NCBI RefSeq assembly: GCF_015356115.1
Contig: NZ_CP063056.1
Location: forward strand, 806,001-870,000
Direction: 5' to 3'
Length of the DNA stretch: 64,000 nt
Origin: Rodentibacter haemolyticus
GTDB taxonomy: Bacteria; Pseudomonadota; Gammaproteobacteria; Enterobacterales; Pasteurellaceae
Numbering within the stretch: the stretch's first letter is position 1; each line of letters begins with the position of its first letter. This document shows, piece by piece, positions 36,562 through 46,240 of this stretch. Under the pieces are notes generated by a model, which was given only the letters and a program-made list of their open reading frames with translations, had not been told where the DNA came from and ran no database searches. A program made the translations under genes and the position numbers.

Positions 36562-36606
36562 GGAAAAAAATTTACTCAATTTTGACCGCACTTTTTATCT
36601 AAAAGC

Positions 36607-37737
36607 TCACTTCAACGCCAATACTCTCGCAACATTCTGCGCAGCGGAAATAAGATTTTGTTCGCCTTGTTTTAGAATATCGGATAAATCGCCTAATTGA
36701 CGGATGATAGGGAAGACGGCATCAATACCGTGAGCGAAAACCACATCATAATCCTCACGCAAACAGCCGACAATAGCGATCACCGGTTTATTGAACTGTT
36801 TTGCCGTGCGTGCGACCCCGATTGGGGTTTTTCCCATAATACTTTGGGCATCCATTCGGCCTTCTCCGGTAATCACATAATCCGCATCTTTCACATAATC
36901 TGCGAGACGTAACGTATCCAGCACGATTTGCACACCGGCTTTAAGTTGTACGTTTGGTAACAATAACAATCCGCCCCCCATTCCACCTGCTGCACCTGCA
37001 CCCGCTTGTTCTTTAATTTGTTTACCGCAATCACGTTCGGCGATTTCGGCAAAATGTGCGAGCGCCCTATCAAGTTGTTTTACCATTTCAGGCGTTGCCC
37101 CTTTCTGTGGCCCGAAAATAGCGGAAGCGCCACGTTCTCCGCAAAGCGGATTATTGACATCACAGGCAACGTCAATATGAACATTATGCAGGCGCGGATC
37201 CAACTGTCGAAGATCAATTTTATCAATATTGATAAGCTCTGCCCCACCAAAGCCGATTTGCTTACCTTCTGCATCCAAGCACTGTAACCCAAGGGCTTGT
37301 AACATTCCCACGCCGCCATCATTGGTCGCACTACCACCGATACCGAGAATGAATCTTTCTACACCGAGATCGAGGGCTTGTTTAATCAATTCACCCGTAC
37401 CATAACTGGTTGTGAGTAAAGGATTACGTTTTTCAGGTGAAACCAAGTGCAAGCCGGAAGCCGCCGCCATTTCAATAATCGCCGTCTTACCGTCACCGGA
37501 TAAACCGAAAAAACTTTTCACTTTATTGCCTAAAGGTGCGGTAACTTCACATTCAATAAGTTTACCTTGAGTGGCATCCACTAAAGACTGAACCGTCCCC
37601 TCACCACCGTCCGCCATCGGTAATTTTACATATTCCGCTTCAGGAAAAACGCGTTTAAAGCCGGTTTCAATCGCCGTTGCCACTTCAAGTGCAGTCAAAC
37701 TTTCTTTAAAGGAATCGGGTGCAATTACAATTTTCAT
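36607..37737 (-). CDS. garK: Glycerate 2-kinase
   Basis: The enzyme phosphorylates D-glycerate to 2-phosphoglycerate, bringing glycerate from sugar-acid breakdown into glycolysis. The 376-residue protein belongs to the GlxK/GarK family (Pfam glycerate kinase type 1). It has MKIVIAPDSFKESLTALEVA at the N-terminus, LPMADGGEGTVQSL, GIGGSATNDGGVGMLQALG and VITGEGRMDAQS. It is 15 bp after the GntP permease gene in a three-gene cluster with a CdaR-type regulator. The choice between the names garK and glxK is arbitrary. Confidence 0.92.
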   Translation of the reverse strand: MKIVIAPDSFKESLTALEVATAIETGFKRVFPEAEYVKLPMADGGEGTVQSLVDATQGKLIECEVTAPLGNKVKSFFGLSGDGKTAIIEMAAASGLHLVSPEKRNPLLTTSYGTGELIKQALDLGVERFILGIGGSATNDGGVGMLQALGLQCLDAEGKQIGFGGAELINIDKIDLRQLDPRLHNVHIDVACDVNNPLCGERGASAIFGPQKGATPEMVKQLDRALAHFAEIAERDCGKQIKEQAGAGAAGGMGGGLLLLPNVQLKAGVQIVLDTLRLADYVKDADYVITGEGRMDAQSIMGKTPIGVARTAKQFNKPVIAIVGCLREDYDVVFAHGIDAVFPIIRQLGDLSDILKQGEQNLISAAQNVARVLALK

Positions 37738-37752
37738 TTTGCTCTCCTGTCG

Positions 37753-39015
37753 TTAGAATAGGTTAAATACGCCGAAAATTAAGGTGGATATGACGGTCAT
37801 TATCAAACCGACCGCACTTTCATAAGGAATGAGTTTTAAACGTTCTTTCATTTCCATATTCACGCTTCCCCCCGTTGCGTGGAAGAACGAACCGTGCGGC
37901 ATATGATCGAATACCGTGGCACCCGCGTGAATCATTGCCGCACCGGCTAAAGCACTCACACCGAGTTCAAGCAATGTGCCGCTGAACACATTGGAGGCAA
38001 CCGCCGTACCGGCAGTGGTAGAAGCCGTAGCTAAAGACATTAACGCCCCTGAAATCGGTGCGAGAATGTAAGACGGTAAGCCGGAATGTTCCAAACCTTG
38101 AATCAATACATCTTTTAAGCCTGAATTGGCAATAATACCCGCTAATGCCCCTGTACCGAGCAACATAATCGCCACCGGCGCCATTTTACCCAAGCCGCTC
38201 ATCGCATAGCTGTTCGCTTGACGTAATTTCCCCATGCAAAGCGCACCGATTAAGCCGCCTAGCGGTAGAGCAATCAGCGGATCGACTTTAATATCGAATA
38301 ACGGACGAAGGGCAAGGAGTAAAATTGCCACGAGCGGAGCAACAAGTGCGGTTGAAAATGCCGGTAAATTTTGACTTTCTACGGCAACGACTTCTTTGTC
38401 TGTTACTTTAGTGCCTTTATTGATCAAGCGTTTCGCTAAAACATAGGTCAAAATCAAGCCGAAAATCGCCGGAATGACACCTGCCATCATCACTGAGGTA
38501 AGCGGTAAATGAAAAGTATCGGCGGCAGCAATCGCATTCGGGTTCGGCGACATAATGTTGCCCGCTTTACCACCACCTATCATCGCCAATAAAATTGCCG
38601 GTTTAGATAAATCCGTACGGCGTGCCAAAGCAAGAGCGATTGGCGATACGGTGATCACCGCAACATCCACAAATACCCCCACAGCGGTTAAAATCATTGT
38701 CGACAATGCTAAAGCAAGCAATGCTCGAGTTTCACCAAGTTTGTTCGTGATCGTCTCGGCAATAGAATTTGCCGCACCGGATTCAATCAATACGCCCGCC
38801 AACACACCGGCTGCCAAAATACGCATTACTGCGGTGGTAATACCTTGTGCGCCACCAATCATCAAACTGACCGTTTGTGATAAATCCGCACCGCCAATCA
38901 ATCCGCCAACCAACGCCCCAGCCAACATTCCATAAGCGGGGGAAACTTTTTTCAGAATAAGGAAGATGGCAACAATTAACGCCACCAATGCTCCTAAAGC
39001 AGATACAGTCGTCAT
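37753..39015 (-). CDS. GntP-family sugar-acid (probable glycerate/gluconate) permease
   Basis: This is an inner-membrane proton symporter with about 12-14 hydrophobic segments. Family features include GMLAGALVGGLIGGADLSQT, MIGGGKAGNIMSPNPNAIAAADTF and ATASTTAGTAVASN. The ATG at 39015 is preceded by GAGGAGAGAAAA and gives 420 residues. The longer reading to 39048 lacks a ribosome site. Its neighbours are glycerate kinase and a sugar-diacid-type regulator, so glycerate or a related acid is the likely substrate (inference). Confidence 0.88.
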   Translation of the reverse strand: MTTVSALGALVALIVAIFLILKKVSPAYGMLAGALVGGLIGGADLSQTVSLMIGGAQGITTAVMRILAAGVLAGVLIESGAANSIAETITNKLGETRALLALALSTMILTAVGVFVDVAVITVSPIALALARRTDLSKPAILLAMIGGGKAGNIMSPNPNAIAAADTFHLPLTSVMMAGVIPAIFGLILTYVLAKRLINKGTKVTDKEVVAVESQNLPAFSTALVAPLVAILLLALRPLFDIKVDPLIALPLGGLIGALCMGKLRQANSYAMSGLGKMAPVAIMLLGTGALAGIIANSGLKDVLIQGLEHSGLPSYILAPISGALMSLATASTTAGTAVASNVFSGTLLELGVSALAGAAMIHAGATVFDHMPHGSFFHATGGSVNMEMKERLKLIPYESAVGLIMTVISTLIFGVFNLF

Positions 39016-39153
39016 TTTTCTCTCCTCTAATAAGTGAATTAAATTCACTATAAAAAAACTGAAGAGATTATTCCGTGATAATTAAAAAATAGCTTTATTC
39101 GGATAAACAAAAAATGCATTCAAAAATGACCGCACTTTGTTGAATAATACAAA

Positions 39154-40257
39154 TCAATGTTCAAGCAATGTTCCGAGATACAAGCTCAATGTATGATCTA
39201 TCTTATTGAAAGATAAGCCCGTTAATTGCTCAATTTTAGAAAGACGATAACGTAACGTATTAGGGTGGATAAACAATTTTTCAGCAGCGAGATGTAGATC
39301 ACAATTTGATAAAAAATATTGTTGTAGTGTTTTATATAGACTGATATTTTCTTCCGCAAACAAGGGCGCAATCGGTTTCAGTAATTCACCCCCTTGCCAA
39401 GAACCGGATAGCCCCGTCAACAGCACGGGCAAACGATATTCATCAAAAAAATAGACGTTTTTCCGCGGGTGATGTTTTAATCCGTAAGCCAAGGTACTTT
39501 GTGCGCTCTCAAAAGAAAGGGGTAATTGCTCAGACAAGGGGGCATTTAAAGCCGCACCGACTGCGATTTTATAATCTTGCTTAACGTAATCAGGCGGCAA
39601 TAAGGTTTTCATTTGTAAAAGTGCGGTCGAAATTTGAAAAGATTTTAGCACCACCACTTGATTTAAGGATAGCATCGCCACTTCTTGCTCAAATTCGGGC
39701 TGTTCTAAATAATTGATTAAATGCTGTACACTATCCGGATTCGGCTGTAAAAGCTTAATCAAAATCACCACTCGGGATTTATTGAGATCAAAAGAGAAAA
39801 ATTGAGCTTGCTGCTCCATATCCTTCCAGTTCAGATTGCCACGCAATAGCTGTAAAATAAATTCCTCTTTATAGCGGCGATGCCAACTTTCACGTTCCAG
39901 TAATGCGTGCTGTTCCACAATCAATTCGGCGGTCATTCTCACTAATTCCGCATACTGTTTCACTAACAAAGGTTCGCCGGAAATGCCCACGACACCAAGA
40001 TTTTTGCCAAGATACTGAATCGGTAAATTAATCCCCGGCTGCGCTTCAAAATTCCATTTTTCCGCCAACACCTCATCCACTTCCACCACTTTATTTTCCC
40101 GTAATGCGATAACCGCCCCCGTATGTCGCTGCCCTAAACGTTTCGCATTACCGGAGGCAATAATCACCCCATCGTGATCCATCACATTCACTGAACAATG
40201 GATAATTTTCATCGTCCGCTGAACGATTTTCTTCGCAAGAATAGTATCGAGTTGCAT
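39154..40257 (-). CDS. CdaR/SdaR-family transcriptional regulator
   Basis: The 367-residue product has an N-terminal sugar-diacid recognition domain (residues 1-135, IVQRTMKIIHCSVNVMDHDGVIIASGN, RLGQRHTGA). It ends in a PucR-type helix-turn-helix (DLHLAAEKLFIHPNTLRYRLSKIEQLTG). E. coli CdaR activates glycerate, glucarate and galactarate genes. Here the gene precedes the GntP permease and glycerate kinase on the same strand, so it is probably their activator, sensing glycerate or a related sugar acid. Confidence 0.9.
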   Translation of the reverse strand: MQLDTILAKKIVQRTMKIIHCSVNVMDHDGVIIASGNAKRLGQRHTGAVIALRENKVVEVDEVLAEKWNFEAQPGINLPIQYLGKNLGVVGISGEPLLVKQYAELVRMTAELIVEQHALLERESWHRRYKEEFILQLLRGNLNWKDMEQQAQFFSFDLNKSRVVILIKLLQPNPDSVQHLINYLEQPEFEQEVAMLSLNQVVVLKSFQISTALLQMKTLLPPDYVKQDYKIAVGAALNAPLSEQLPLSFESAQSTLAYGLKHHPRKNVYFFDEYRLPVLLTGLSGSWQGGELLKPIAPLFAEENISLYKTLQQYFLSNCDLHLAAEKLFIHPNTLRYRLSKIEQLTGLSFNKIDHTLSLYLGTLLEH

Positions 40258-40318
40258 TAGAAATAACCTGATTATTTAAATATTACGTGAAAACCTAACT
40301 ATACTTATTCGTTTTTCC

Positions 40319-42115
40319 TTAAGCAAGGAAGCGTCCGATAACTTGCCCTCCAACCAGAATCCATGCCATTAACATTGAAGTAAAAAAGACGCTGAGATAC
40401 ACATAGCCTGTTTTGAGATAGCACCAATGACTAATTAAAATGAAAATGACAAATTGCGGAATAATAACCGATAACATCATCATCCAACGACCACCGAATT
40501 GCGGGAGTCCTATTAAATCGAACCCCGGTCCTAGTTGCATAAAATTCGGTATAAAATGAAATAACCATAAAATTATTAATCCACCGACTGCGAATAAACT
40601 TGTTTTTATTGTCCAATTTATCAAGGTCATCGTGAAACATTTCCTATGTTTCATACGCATTTGTACATTAATAATCAATCCATTAAATGAATAGAAAAAG
40701 AAGAAAATAAATAACCAGTAAATCGGAAATAAAATAAAGCGTTCCGCTGTAAGAGGTTTAAAGATCGGCCATAAAAAGCGTAATTCAACTTGCCAGATAG
40801 AATGAACAAGGTAAGCAATACTATAAAGATAACCGACTAATATTATCGCTAAAATAAAGTAGCGTAATATTAATTGAACAGTTGTTATATTCGATGTATT
40901 AGAGAAAACACCGAACTCCTGCCAAGAAATAAGCTTCTTACGAGACCATATAAAGAACAATATATAATTAACTATCGCACTAACAATTAACCATAATATG
41001 ATGCCGTTTCCCATTTCTAACGGCATAAAAGGAACCACTGCGGCAATAGGTTCATTCGCACCACCCCATTGTGTAAACAATGGATACAATACGATTGTCA
41101 TCATGATATTGCCTATGGCGAAATAAAACCATTTGTTTGAAGATAATTCAATTTTTGTTGAGGGAGGTTGTGTTACTGCCGAAAAATAAGAATGATTCAA
41201 TAATCCGGCAGCTAAAAATAATGAAGAAACCAGCGCAAAAGATAAGGCAAATAATCCCGCAAACTCTTTATACCAATAGGTTTGTTGATCCGGTTCAACC
41301 CAATCCGCATCTTTTTGCCCTTGTTGTAAAGCCTGATTAAACCATAAAACCGCTTCTTTATTGGTATGTGATGAAATCATTACACCCAAATGCGTTCCAT
41401 CAACTAAAGCGGCACGTCTTGCCGAACCATCGGTAAAATTTCCATAGGTATGATCCCATTGCAAACTACCGTTTTCTTCTAATGAAAACGCCTTTAAACG
41501 ACTGTAGTTTTTCGTTAAATCTTTAACGGGAAAAGATTTCTCACGATAACCGCCTATTTCTTCATACAATCCTTGAGTAAGTAAATAATTATGCAAACTA
41601 GGCTCGCCGCCATTACCACTTTGACCGTTTACCGCCTTATGATCCGGATTCAATTTTGCCACTCGGAGCGCATTTAGCGCACCTGTAGAATGACCAAAAA
41701 TACCTAATCGCTGATTATCGACAAAAGGGAGAGATTTTAAATATTGATAGCCATTATTTGCACCGCTCATATTTTTATTTGAAGCCGGTAATGCAGTTGA
41801 ATAACCGTGCCCGAAATGATCAATAGCGAGCACAACAAATCCGCGTTTCGCTAATTCCAATGCCCCGAACGTATTCGTTGCCTCCTTATCGCTTTGATAA
41901 CCATGTAATGCTAATAATCCGGGCTTAGGGCTTTTATCTGTCGCAGAATGCGGACGATATAATTTTGCGACCATCGGTTGCTTTTCTTCCGTCATAAAAG
42001 TAATAGTGGAAACCTCAATCCGACCGAAATCCCGCTCAACCAAAGATGCAAAGTAAGCACAGATAAGCGTGAGAATTAAAAACAAACCACTCCAAATAAA
42101 ATTCTTTCTCATCAT
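40319..42115 (-). CDS. Membrane protein with alpha/beta hydrolase domain and multispan C-terminal domain, function unknown
   Basis: I do not recognise a named family. The 598 residues begin with one hydrophobic anchor (about 8-25). Next is an alpha/beta hydrolase domain (about 30-270) with oxyanion-type LLALHGYQSD, nucleophile elbow IFGHSTGALN and a candidate catalytic His in DGTHLGVM. After that come about seven or eight predicted membrane helices (from about 288 to the end) with short loops. The hydrolase would face the periplasm if the N-terminal helix is a signal anchor. It is the last gene of the tetronate region, 45 bp after the cyclase-family gene. It is rich in AT and aromatic residues compared with its neighbours. 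It has no counterpart that I recall in the H. influenzae Rd block. Confidence 0.75.
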   Translation of the reverse strand: MMRKNFIWSGLFLILTLICAYFASLVERDFGRIEVSTITFMTEEKQPMVAKLYRPHSATDKSPKPGLLALHGYQSDKEATNTFGALELAKRGFVVLAIDHFGHGYSTALPASNKNMSGANNGYQYLKSLPFVDNQRLGIFGHSTGALNALRVAKLNPDHKAVNGQSGNGGEPSLHNYLLTQGLYEEIGGYREKSFPVKDLTKNYSRLKAFSLEENGSLQWDHTYGNFTDGSARRAALVDGTHLGVMISSHTNKEAVLWFNQALQQGQKDADWVEPDQQTYWYKEFAGLFALSFALVSSLFLAAGLLNHSYFSAVTQPPSTKIELSSNKWFYFAIGNIMMTIVLYPLFTQWGGANEPIAAVVPFMPLEMGNGIILWLIVSAIVNYILFFIWSRKKLISWQEFGVFSNTSNITTVQLILRYFILAIILVGYLYSIAYLVHSIWQVELRFLWPIFKPLTAERFILFPIYWLFIFFFFYSFNGLIINVQMRMKHRKCFTMTLINWTIKTSLFAVGGLIILWLFHFIPNFMQLGPGFDLIGLPQFGGRWMMMLSVIIPQFVIFILISHWCYLKTGYVYLSVFFTSMLMAWILVGGQVIGRFLA

Positions 42116-42160
42116 ATTATTTCCCCTTTCACTTAGATACAGGATAAATTTCCAATACTT

Positions 42161-42853
42161 TTATTCGGAAAACTCAACAATACAGGTTACTTGACTGGAA
42201 TCCAGCCCTACAATTCTTAATGGTGCGTTAAAGAATTGTTGAATATTCACATTTGGGGGTAACTCGGATAAATGCATATCTTCAATAACCGTAGTGAATT
42301 TTCCTGTGTGATAACCCAAAATAGCACGATGGCAATCTCTAGGATTTTCACTTTCAGGTATTTGTGATGAAGGTGAACCTAACGCCAAGAAGTCGATACC
42401 TACCCCTTTTAAATTAGGAAAATTTTCAGATAAGTATTTGCCCGCACTTGTTGATATGTAAGGGCCTTCATTTTGATAACGAACGGGATCTTCTGTTCTA
42501 TACTTTTCAAATCCTGTTCTCAAAAAGGCAAAGGACACATTTTTTAAAATATCGGAATAAGGTTCTAAATCTTTCTGCGTGATTCCTTCTGCATCACTCT
42601 TTGGTATTTCCAATAAAGCGACTTTCTTGTGGCAAAAGTATTCAATGGGTAATTCATTAATGCTTAAGCCGTCTTTCACAAAATGGCGAGGAGCATCCAT
42701 ATGAGTGCCGCAATGATTAGGCAATTCCGTCATAAAACTGCTGAACGGTTCATCATCACTGATGACATCCGTACAACGGGTAACTTTTACGGCCGGTTCT
42801 CCCGGCCATACTAAATCTTTGGGATCAAGAGGATGTGATAGATACATAAACAT
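42161..42853 (-). CDS. Cyclase-family (kynurenine formamidase-like) metal-dependent hydrolase
   Basis: The 230-residue protein carries the family signature HCGTHMDAPRHF near residue 48, whose His and Asp residues bind the metal. It continues with VGIDFLALG and CHRAILGYH. Members hydrolyse N-formylkynurenine or other amides and lactones. No tryptophan pathway genes are nearby. Its place after a GntP permease and tetronate genes suggests action on a sugar-acid lactone or derivative (inference). I start it at 42853, preceded by AAGGAG. The longer reading to 42883 has no ribosome site. Confidence 0.85.
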   Translation of the reverse strand: MFMYLSHPLDPKDLVWPGEPAVKVTRCTDVISDDEPFSSFMTELPNHCGTHMDAPRHFVKDGLSINELPIEYFCHKKVALLEIPKSDAEGITQKDLEPYSDILKNVSFAFLRTGFEKYRTEDPVRYQNEGPYISTSAGKYLSENFPNLKGVGIDFLALGSPSSQIPESENPRDCHRAILGYHTGKFTTVIEDMHLSELPPNVNIQQFFNAPLRIVGLDSSQVTCIVEFSE

Positions 42854-42908
42854 AATCGTTCTCCTTAAATTAATCACATACAAAAAATTATTTGAAAGTG
42901 ATTAAATC

Positions 42909-44375
42909 TCATAACCGCTTATTCTGAACTTGAACATAGCCCAGGATTAGAACTAAAATTCCTAGTGGGAAAATTAAATCTATTAGAGCCCCATCATTAC
43001 CCCAAATTAAATTAGCGATAATTACCAGACTTCCACCAACAGCCCACGCAATTGTTGTAGGCACAGACCAGACTATCATCTGTTTTTTTACATCATTAAT
43101 CCCCATCATTCGATTTACTACCCAAAATAAGCTATCATTAAAATATCCGAAAAATAGCGATCCCATGGTTGCAGCCTGTGCTGCCAACAACATATTTACC
43201 CCCGGCATTTGAGTAAGAATCGGTGCAGAAATTGAAGCGGCAGTAATCATCGCGACCGTACCGGAACCTTGAATAAATCGAACCAAAGTAGCGATAATAA
43301 ACGGAACTAAAATTGGAGAAATAGGAAGTCTTGCTACCTGCTCTGCCAACGCCGTACCGGCACCACTATCTCTCAATACCGCCCCCAAAGCACCACCGGC
43401 ACCAGTCACAAGAAGAATGATCCCCGCTGTCTTTACTCCTTCCTCTAAATGAAGTGCGGTCGAATTTTTATCTGTTTTTGGTAAAAGCGTGTAAACAGAA
43501 ATTACTACACTCAATGCGAGTGCAATCATAGGATGTCCGATAAAAGCAAATAAATGATAGATTTTCATCTCTGCAATTGCAGGGCTACCTTTAATAGCTA
43601 AGTCAAAAACTGCTTTAATAAAGATAAGTAAGATCGGCAATGCAATTGGAAGCAAAGATAATCCTAAACTTGGAAGATTTTTCTTCTCATGTTTTTCAAT
43701 ATAATCATCATATTTTTGTTTTAGTTCATCGTTAGAAAATGTCTCTTGATTAAATGTTGGATATTTTTTATCTAGCCATTTTGCATAGAGAACTATACCT
43801 ACAACAGGAAATACCGCAAACGACATTCCAACAAGCAACATCGCCCCGATATCAACACCAAACAATCCCGCTACACCTAATGGCCCCGGCGTTGGAGGTA
43901 CAGTATGATGTGTTACAACCAAACCACCAGCAAGTGCGACACCCAGAGTAAGTAATGAACGTTTACCGTTTTTCGCTAGTGCTTTTGCAACCGGATACAA
44001 AATTACAAAAGCTGAGTCTACAAAAATAGGGATACTAACAACATAACCGGTAATAGCTAACGCCCATTCCTCTTTTTTCTTACCGAGAAATTTGATGAAA
44101 CTAAATGCCATTTTCTCTGCTGCGCCAGAAACCTCTAAAACGCTTCCCATCATTACACCTAAACCGATAACAATACCGATTCCGCCTAATGTACCCCCAA
44201 AGCCTTTTGTGATTGCACCTAGCGTATCATTAACACTCATCCCTCCGACTAAACCGGCTACCGACGAAGCAATAAGCATCGCAATAAACGCATGCACACG
44301 AGTTCTTAAAACTAAAACTATAAGAACAAATACAGCAATAATTAAGCCAATAATTGGCGTAGGTAGTCCAAGCAT
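42909..44375 (-). CDS. GntP-family permease of the tetronate operon
   Basis: This is a 488-residue inner-membrane transporter with about 12 or more hydrophobic helices and family motifs PTPGPLGVAGLFGVDIG, IQGSGTVAMITAASISAPIL and FGYFNDSLFWVVNRMMG. It is immediately downstream of denD (33 bp). The corresponding gene in H. influenzae accompanies the same set of otn genes. It probably imports L-threonate, D-erythronate or related four-carbon acids. It is only distantly similar to the other GntP permease at 37753. Confidence 0.9.
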   Translation of the reverse strand: MLGLPTPIIGLIIAVFVLIVLVLRTRVHAFIAMLIASSVAGLVGGMSVNDTLGAITKGFGGTLGGIGIVIGLGVMMGSVLEVSGAAEKMAFSFIKFLGKKKEEWALAITGYVVSIPIFVDSAFVILYPVAKALAKNGKRSLLTLGVALAGGLVVTHHTVPPTPGPLGVAGLFGVDIGAMLLVGMSFAVFPVVGIVLYAKWLDKKYPTFNQETFSNDELKQKYDDYIEKHEKKNLPSLGLSLLPIALPILLIFIKAVFDLAIKGSPAIAEMKIYHLFAFIGHPMIALALSVVISVYTLLPKTDKNSTALHLEEGVKTAGIILLVTGAGGALGAVLRDSGAGTALAEQVARLPISPILVPFIIATLVRFIQGSGTVAMITAASISAPILTQMPGVNMLLAAQAATMGSLFFGYFNDSLFWVVNRMMGINDVKKQMIVWSVPTTIAWAVGGSLVIIANLIWGNDGALIDLIFPLGILVLILGYVQVQNKRL

Positions 44376-44408
44376 AGGTACTCCTTATACTGTGAGAATT
44401 GTTATTAC

Positions 44409-45356
44409 TTACATATCGAATTGAATAAATTGATGAATTACGTCTTTGAAGTTGTTATCCGCTCTAAAACCAAGTTCTAAGGCTTGTGAACAATTTATTT
44501 CAGCCGGCCAACTTGCTACGATGTTATTAATCCCTTCATCAAATTCAAATTTCACATTTTGCAAAATTTGTTCTCCTTTAACCTCGGCTAAATCAGAAAG
44601 CATTTGCTTCACACTAACTGTAAATCCAGGGAGATTAATGACATGCCAACTACGTAATGGTAAAGCCGGTAAATTTAATGTATGGATAAAATTTTCAATA
44701 ATCGTATTTGGACTGGATAACCAAAGTAGTAAATCTTCCGAAACCGGACAAATTGCTTCTTCGCCATTCAATGGTTCGCGAATAATGCTGCTTACAAAAG
44801 AGGAGACCGCTTTATTTGGTTTTCCGGGACGAATACAAATCGTCGGTAAACGAACACACATACCATCAACAAAACCTTTTCTTGTGTAATCATTGATAAG
44901 TAATTCACTCATTGCCTTTTGGGTTCCATAAGTAGATTGAGGTGTCACAGCGGTATCATTTTGAATAACTAACGGTAAATCCCCCCCAAATACTGCAAGC
45001 GAACTAGAAAAAACAAAACGTACTTTAGGATTATGTTGACGACAAATTTCAAGCAAATTTTTTGTCGCTAAAAAGTTAATTTCATATCCAAGATCAGGAT
45101 CTTGCTCTGCATGACTGCTCACGATCGCTGCAAGGTGAAAAATAGCATCTGTTTCGGACGTGATAATTTCTTCCAGCCCCTGAGGATAGCGTAGATCCAT
45201 TTCAAAACATCTCACACGAGGATCATTATTCGGTGCTATCGGTTTCACAACATCAATTAACGTTAGCTCATCAATAGAGATTTGTTTTTGATTAAGTAAT
45301 GTTTTGGCAAGACGTTGCCCCAGAAAACCTTGTCCACCGGTAATTACAATTCTCAT
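44409..45356 (-). CDS. denD: D-erythronate dehydrogenase (NAD-dependent epimerase/dehydratase family)
   Basis: DenD oxidises D-erythronate to 2-dehydro-D-erythronate. The 315-residue extended short-chain dehydrogenase has the NAD motif GGQGFLGQRLAK, a catalytic YGTQK (Tyr-x-x-x-Lys) near residue 145 and the FSSSLAVFG strand. The assignment to DenD rests on its position with OtnI, OtnC, OtnK and LtnD. The fold alone would fit many sugar epimerases. It is separated from otnI by 105 bp holding degenerate uptake sequences. Confidence 0.87.
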   Translation of the reverse strand: MRIVITGGQGFLGQRLAKTLLNQKQISIDELTLIDVVKPIAPNNDPRVRCFEMDLRYPQGLEEIITSETDAIFHLAAIVSSHAEQDPDLGYEINFLATKNLLEICRQHNPKVRFVFSSSLAVFGGDLPLVIQNDTAVTPQSTYGTQKAMSELLINDYTRKGFVDGMCVRLPTICIRPGKPNKAVSSFVSSIIREPLNGEEAICPVSEDLLLWLSSPNTIIENFIHTLNLPALPLRSWHVINLPGFTVSVKQMLSDLAEVKGEQILQNVKFEFDEGINNIVASWPAEINCSQALELGFRADNNFKDVIHQFIQFDM

Positions 45357-45461
45357 AAAATACTCCTTTAATCTTTAAAAAAGATAAATCTATGGTATAA
45401 AAAGAGCGGTCATTTTTTATGACGTTTTAAAACTTCTCAAAAAACAACCGCACTTCATCAC

Positions 45462-46238
45462 TTATTTATAGCGTTCAAACCACGCCAAACCGCTTGTGGT
45501 TTCTCCTCTCGGTTTGTATTCACAACCGACAAACCCTTGATAACCTATTTCATCAAGCTTATTGAAAATGTATTCGTAGTTTATTTCGCCTTCATCCGGT
45601 TCATGGCGTTCCGGCACGGAGGCGATTTGTACATGGGCAAATTTACCTTTTAATTTATCGGTTAAACGGGATAAGTTTCCATCTACATTCTGAGCGTGGA
45701 AATAATCCAGCTGAACAAATACATTATCGCAAGCCGCACACTCTACGATAGCTAAGGTGTCGTACTGGCTTTTTAATAAGTAATTCGGTTTCACTTCCGG
45801 ACTTAATGCTTCCAATAAAATATGAATACCATGAGGTTTAAATTTTTCTGAAGCGTAACGAATATTATTGATAAAGGTTTGTTGATACGCTGCTTTATCC
45901 TCCCCTTCCGGAACCACCGCCGCCATAATATGTACATTCGGGCAGCCTAATCCGATCGCATATTCCAATGCCATATCAATATGTTGGTGACTTTGAGCTT
46001 CACGTCCTGGAATCGCCGAAACGCCCCATTCGCCTTGAGAAACCTCTCCCGCCGGTGTATTAAATAACACCACTTGTAACCCGTGTTTATCCAATTCTTG
46101 TTTAATGGTTTCTACGGCGTAATCATAAGGCCAGAGAAACTCAACATATTTAAAGCCGGCTTTTGCCGCCGCTTCAAAACGCTCAATAAATGGAATTTCG
46201 TTAAACATCATGGTTAAATTCGCTGCAAATTTCGGCAT
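45462..46238 (-). CDS. otnI: 2-oxo-tetronate isomerase
   Basis: OtnI interconverts 2-oxo- and 3-oxo-tetronate, supplying the kinase OtnK. The 258-residue product is a hydroxypyruvate isomerase-like TIM barrel (AP endonuclease family 2): FAANLTMMFNEIPFIERFEAAAKAGFKYVEFLWP at the N-terminus, LLEALSPEV, QLDYFHAQ and GCEYKPRGET hold the metal-binding Glu, Asp and His residues. The gap to otnC is 2 bp. It was formerly annotated as hydroxypyruvate isomerase (Hyi). Confidence 0.92.
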   Translation of the reverse strand: MPKFAANLTMMFNEIPFIERFEAAAKAGFKYVEFLWPYDYAVETIKQELDKHGLQVVLFNTPAGEVSQGEWGVSAIPGREAQSHQHIDMALEYAIGLGCPNVHIMAAVVPEGEDKAAYQQTFINNIRYASEKFKPHGIHILLEALSPEVKPNYLLKSQYDTLAIVECAACDNVFVQLDYFHAQNVDGNLSRLTDKLKGKFAHVQIASVPERHEPDEGEINYEYIFNKLDEIGYQGFVGCEYKPRGETTSGLAWFERYK

Positions 46239-46240
46239 GA

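Noticed and set aside
42161..42853. Kynurenine formamidase of tryptophan breakdown
   Set aside because: Only the family motif supports it. There is no kynurenine pathway gene nearby, and the neighbours are sugar-acid genes.
44980..44990. Run of seven C inside denD, a possible phase-variable tract
   Set aside because: It is short, codes for ordinary residues in frame, and is below the length at which slippage is usually frequent.
45462..46238. Hydroxypyruvate isomerase of glyoxylate metabolism
   Set aside because: The fold fits, but the operon partners (OtnK, OtnC, LtnD, DenD) point to the tetronate isomerase OtnI.
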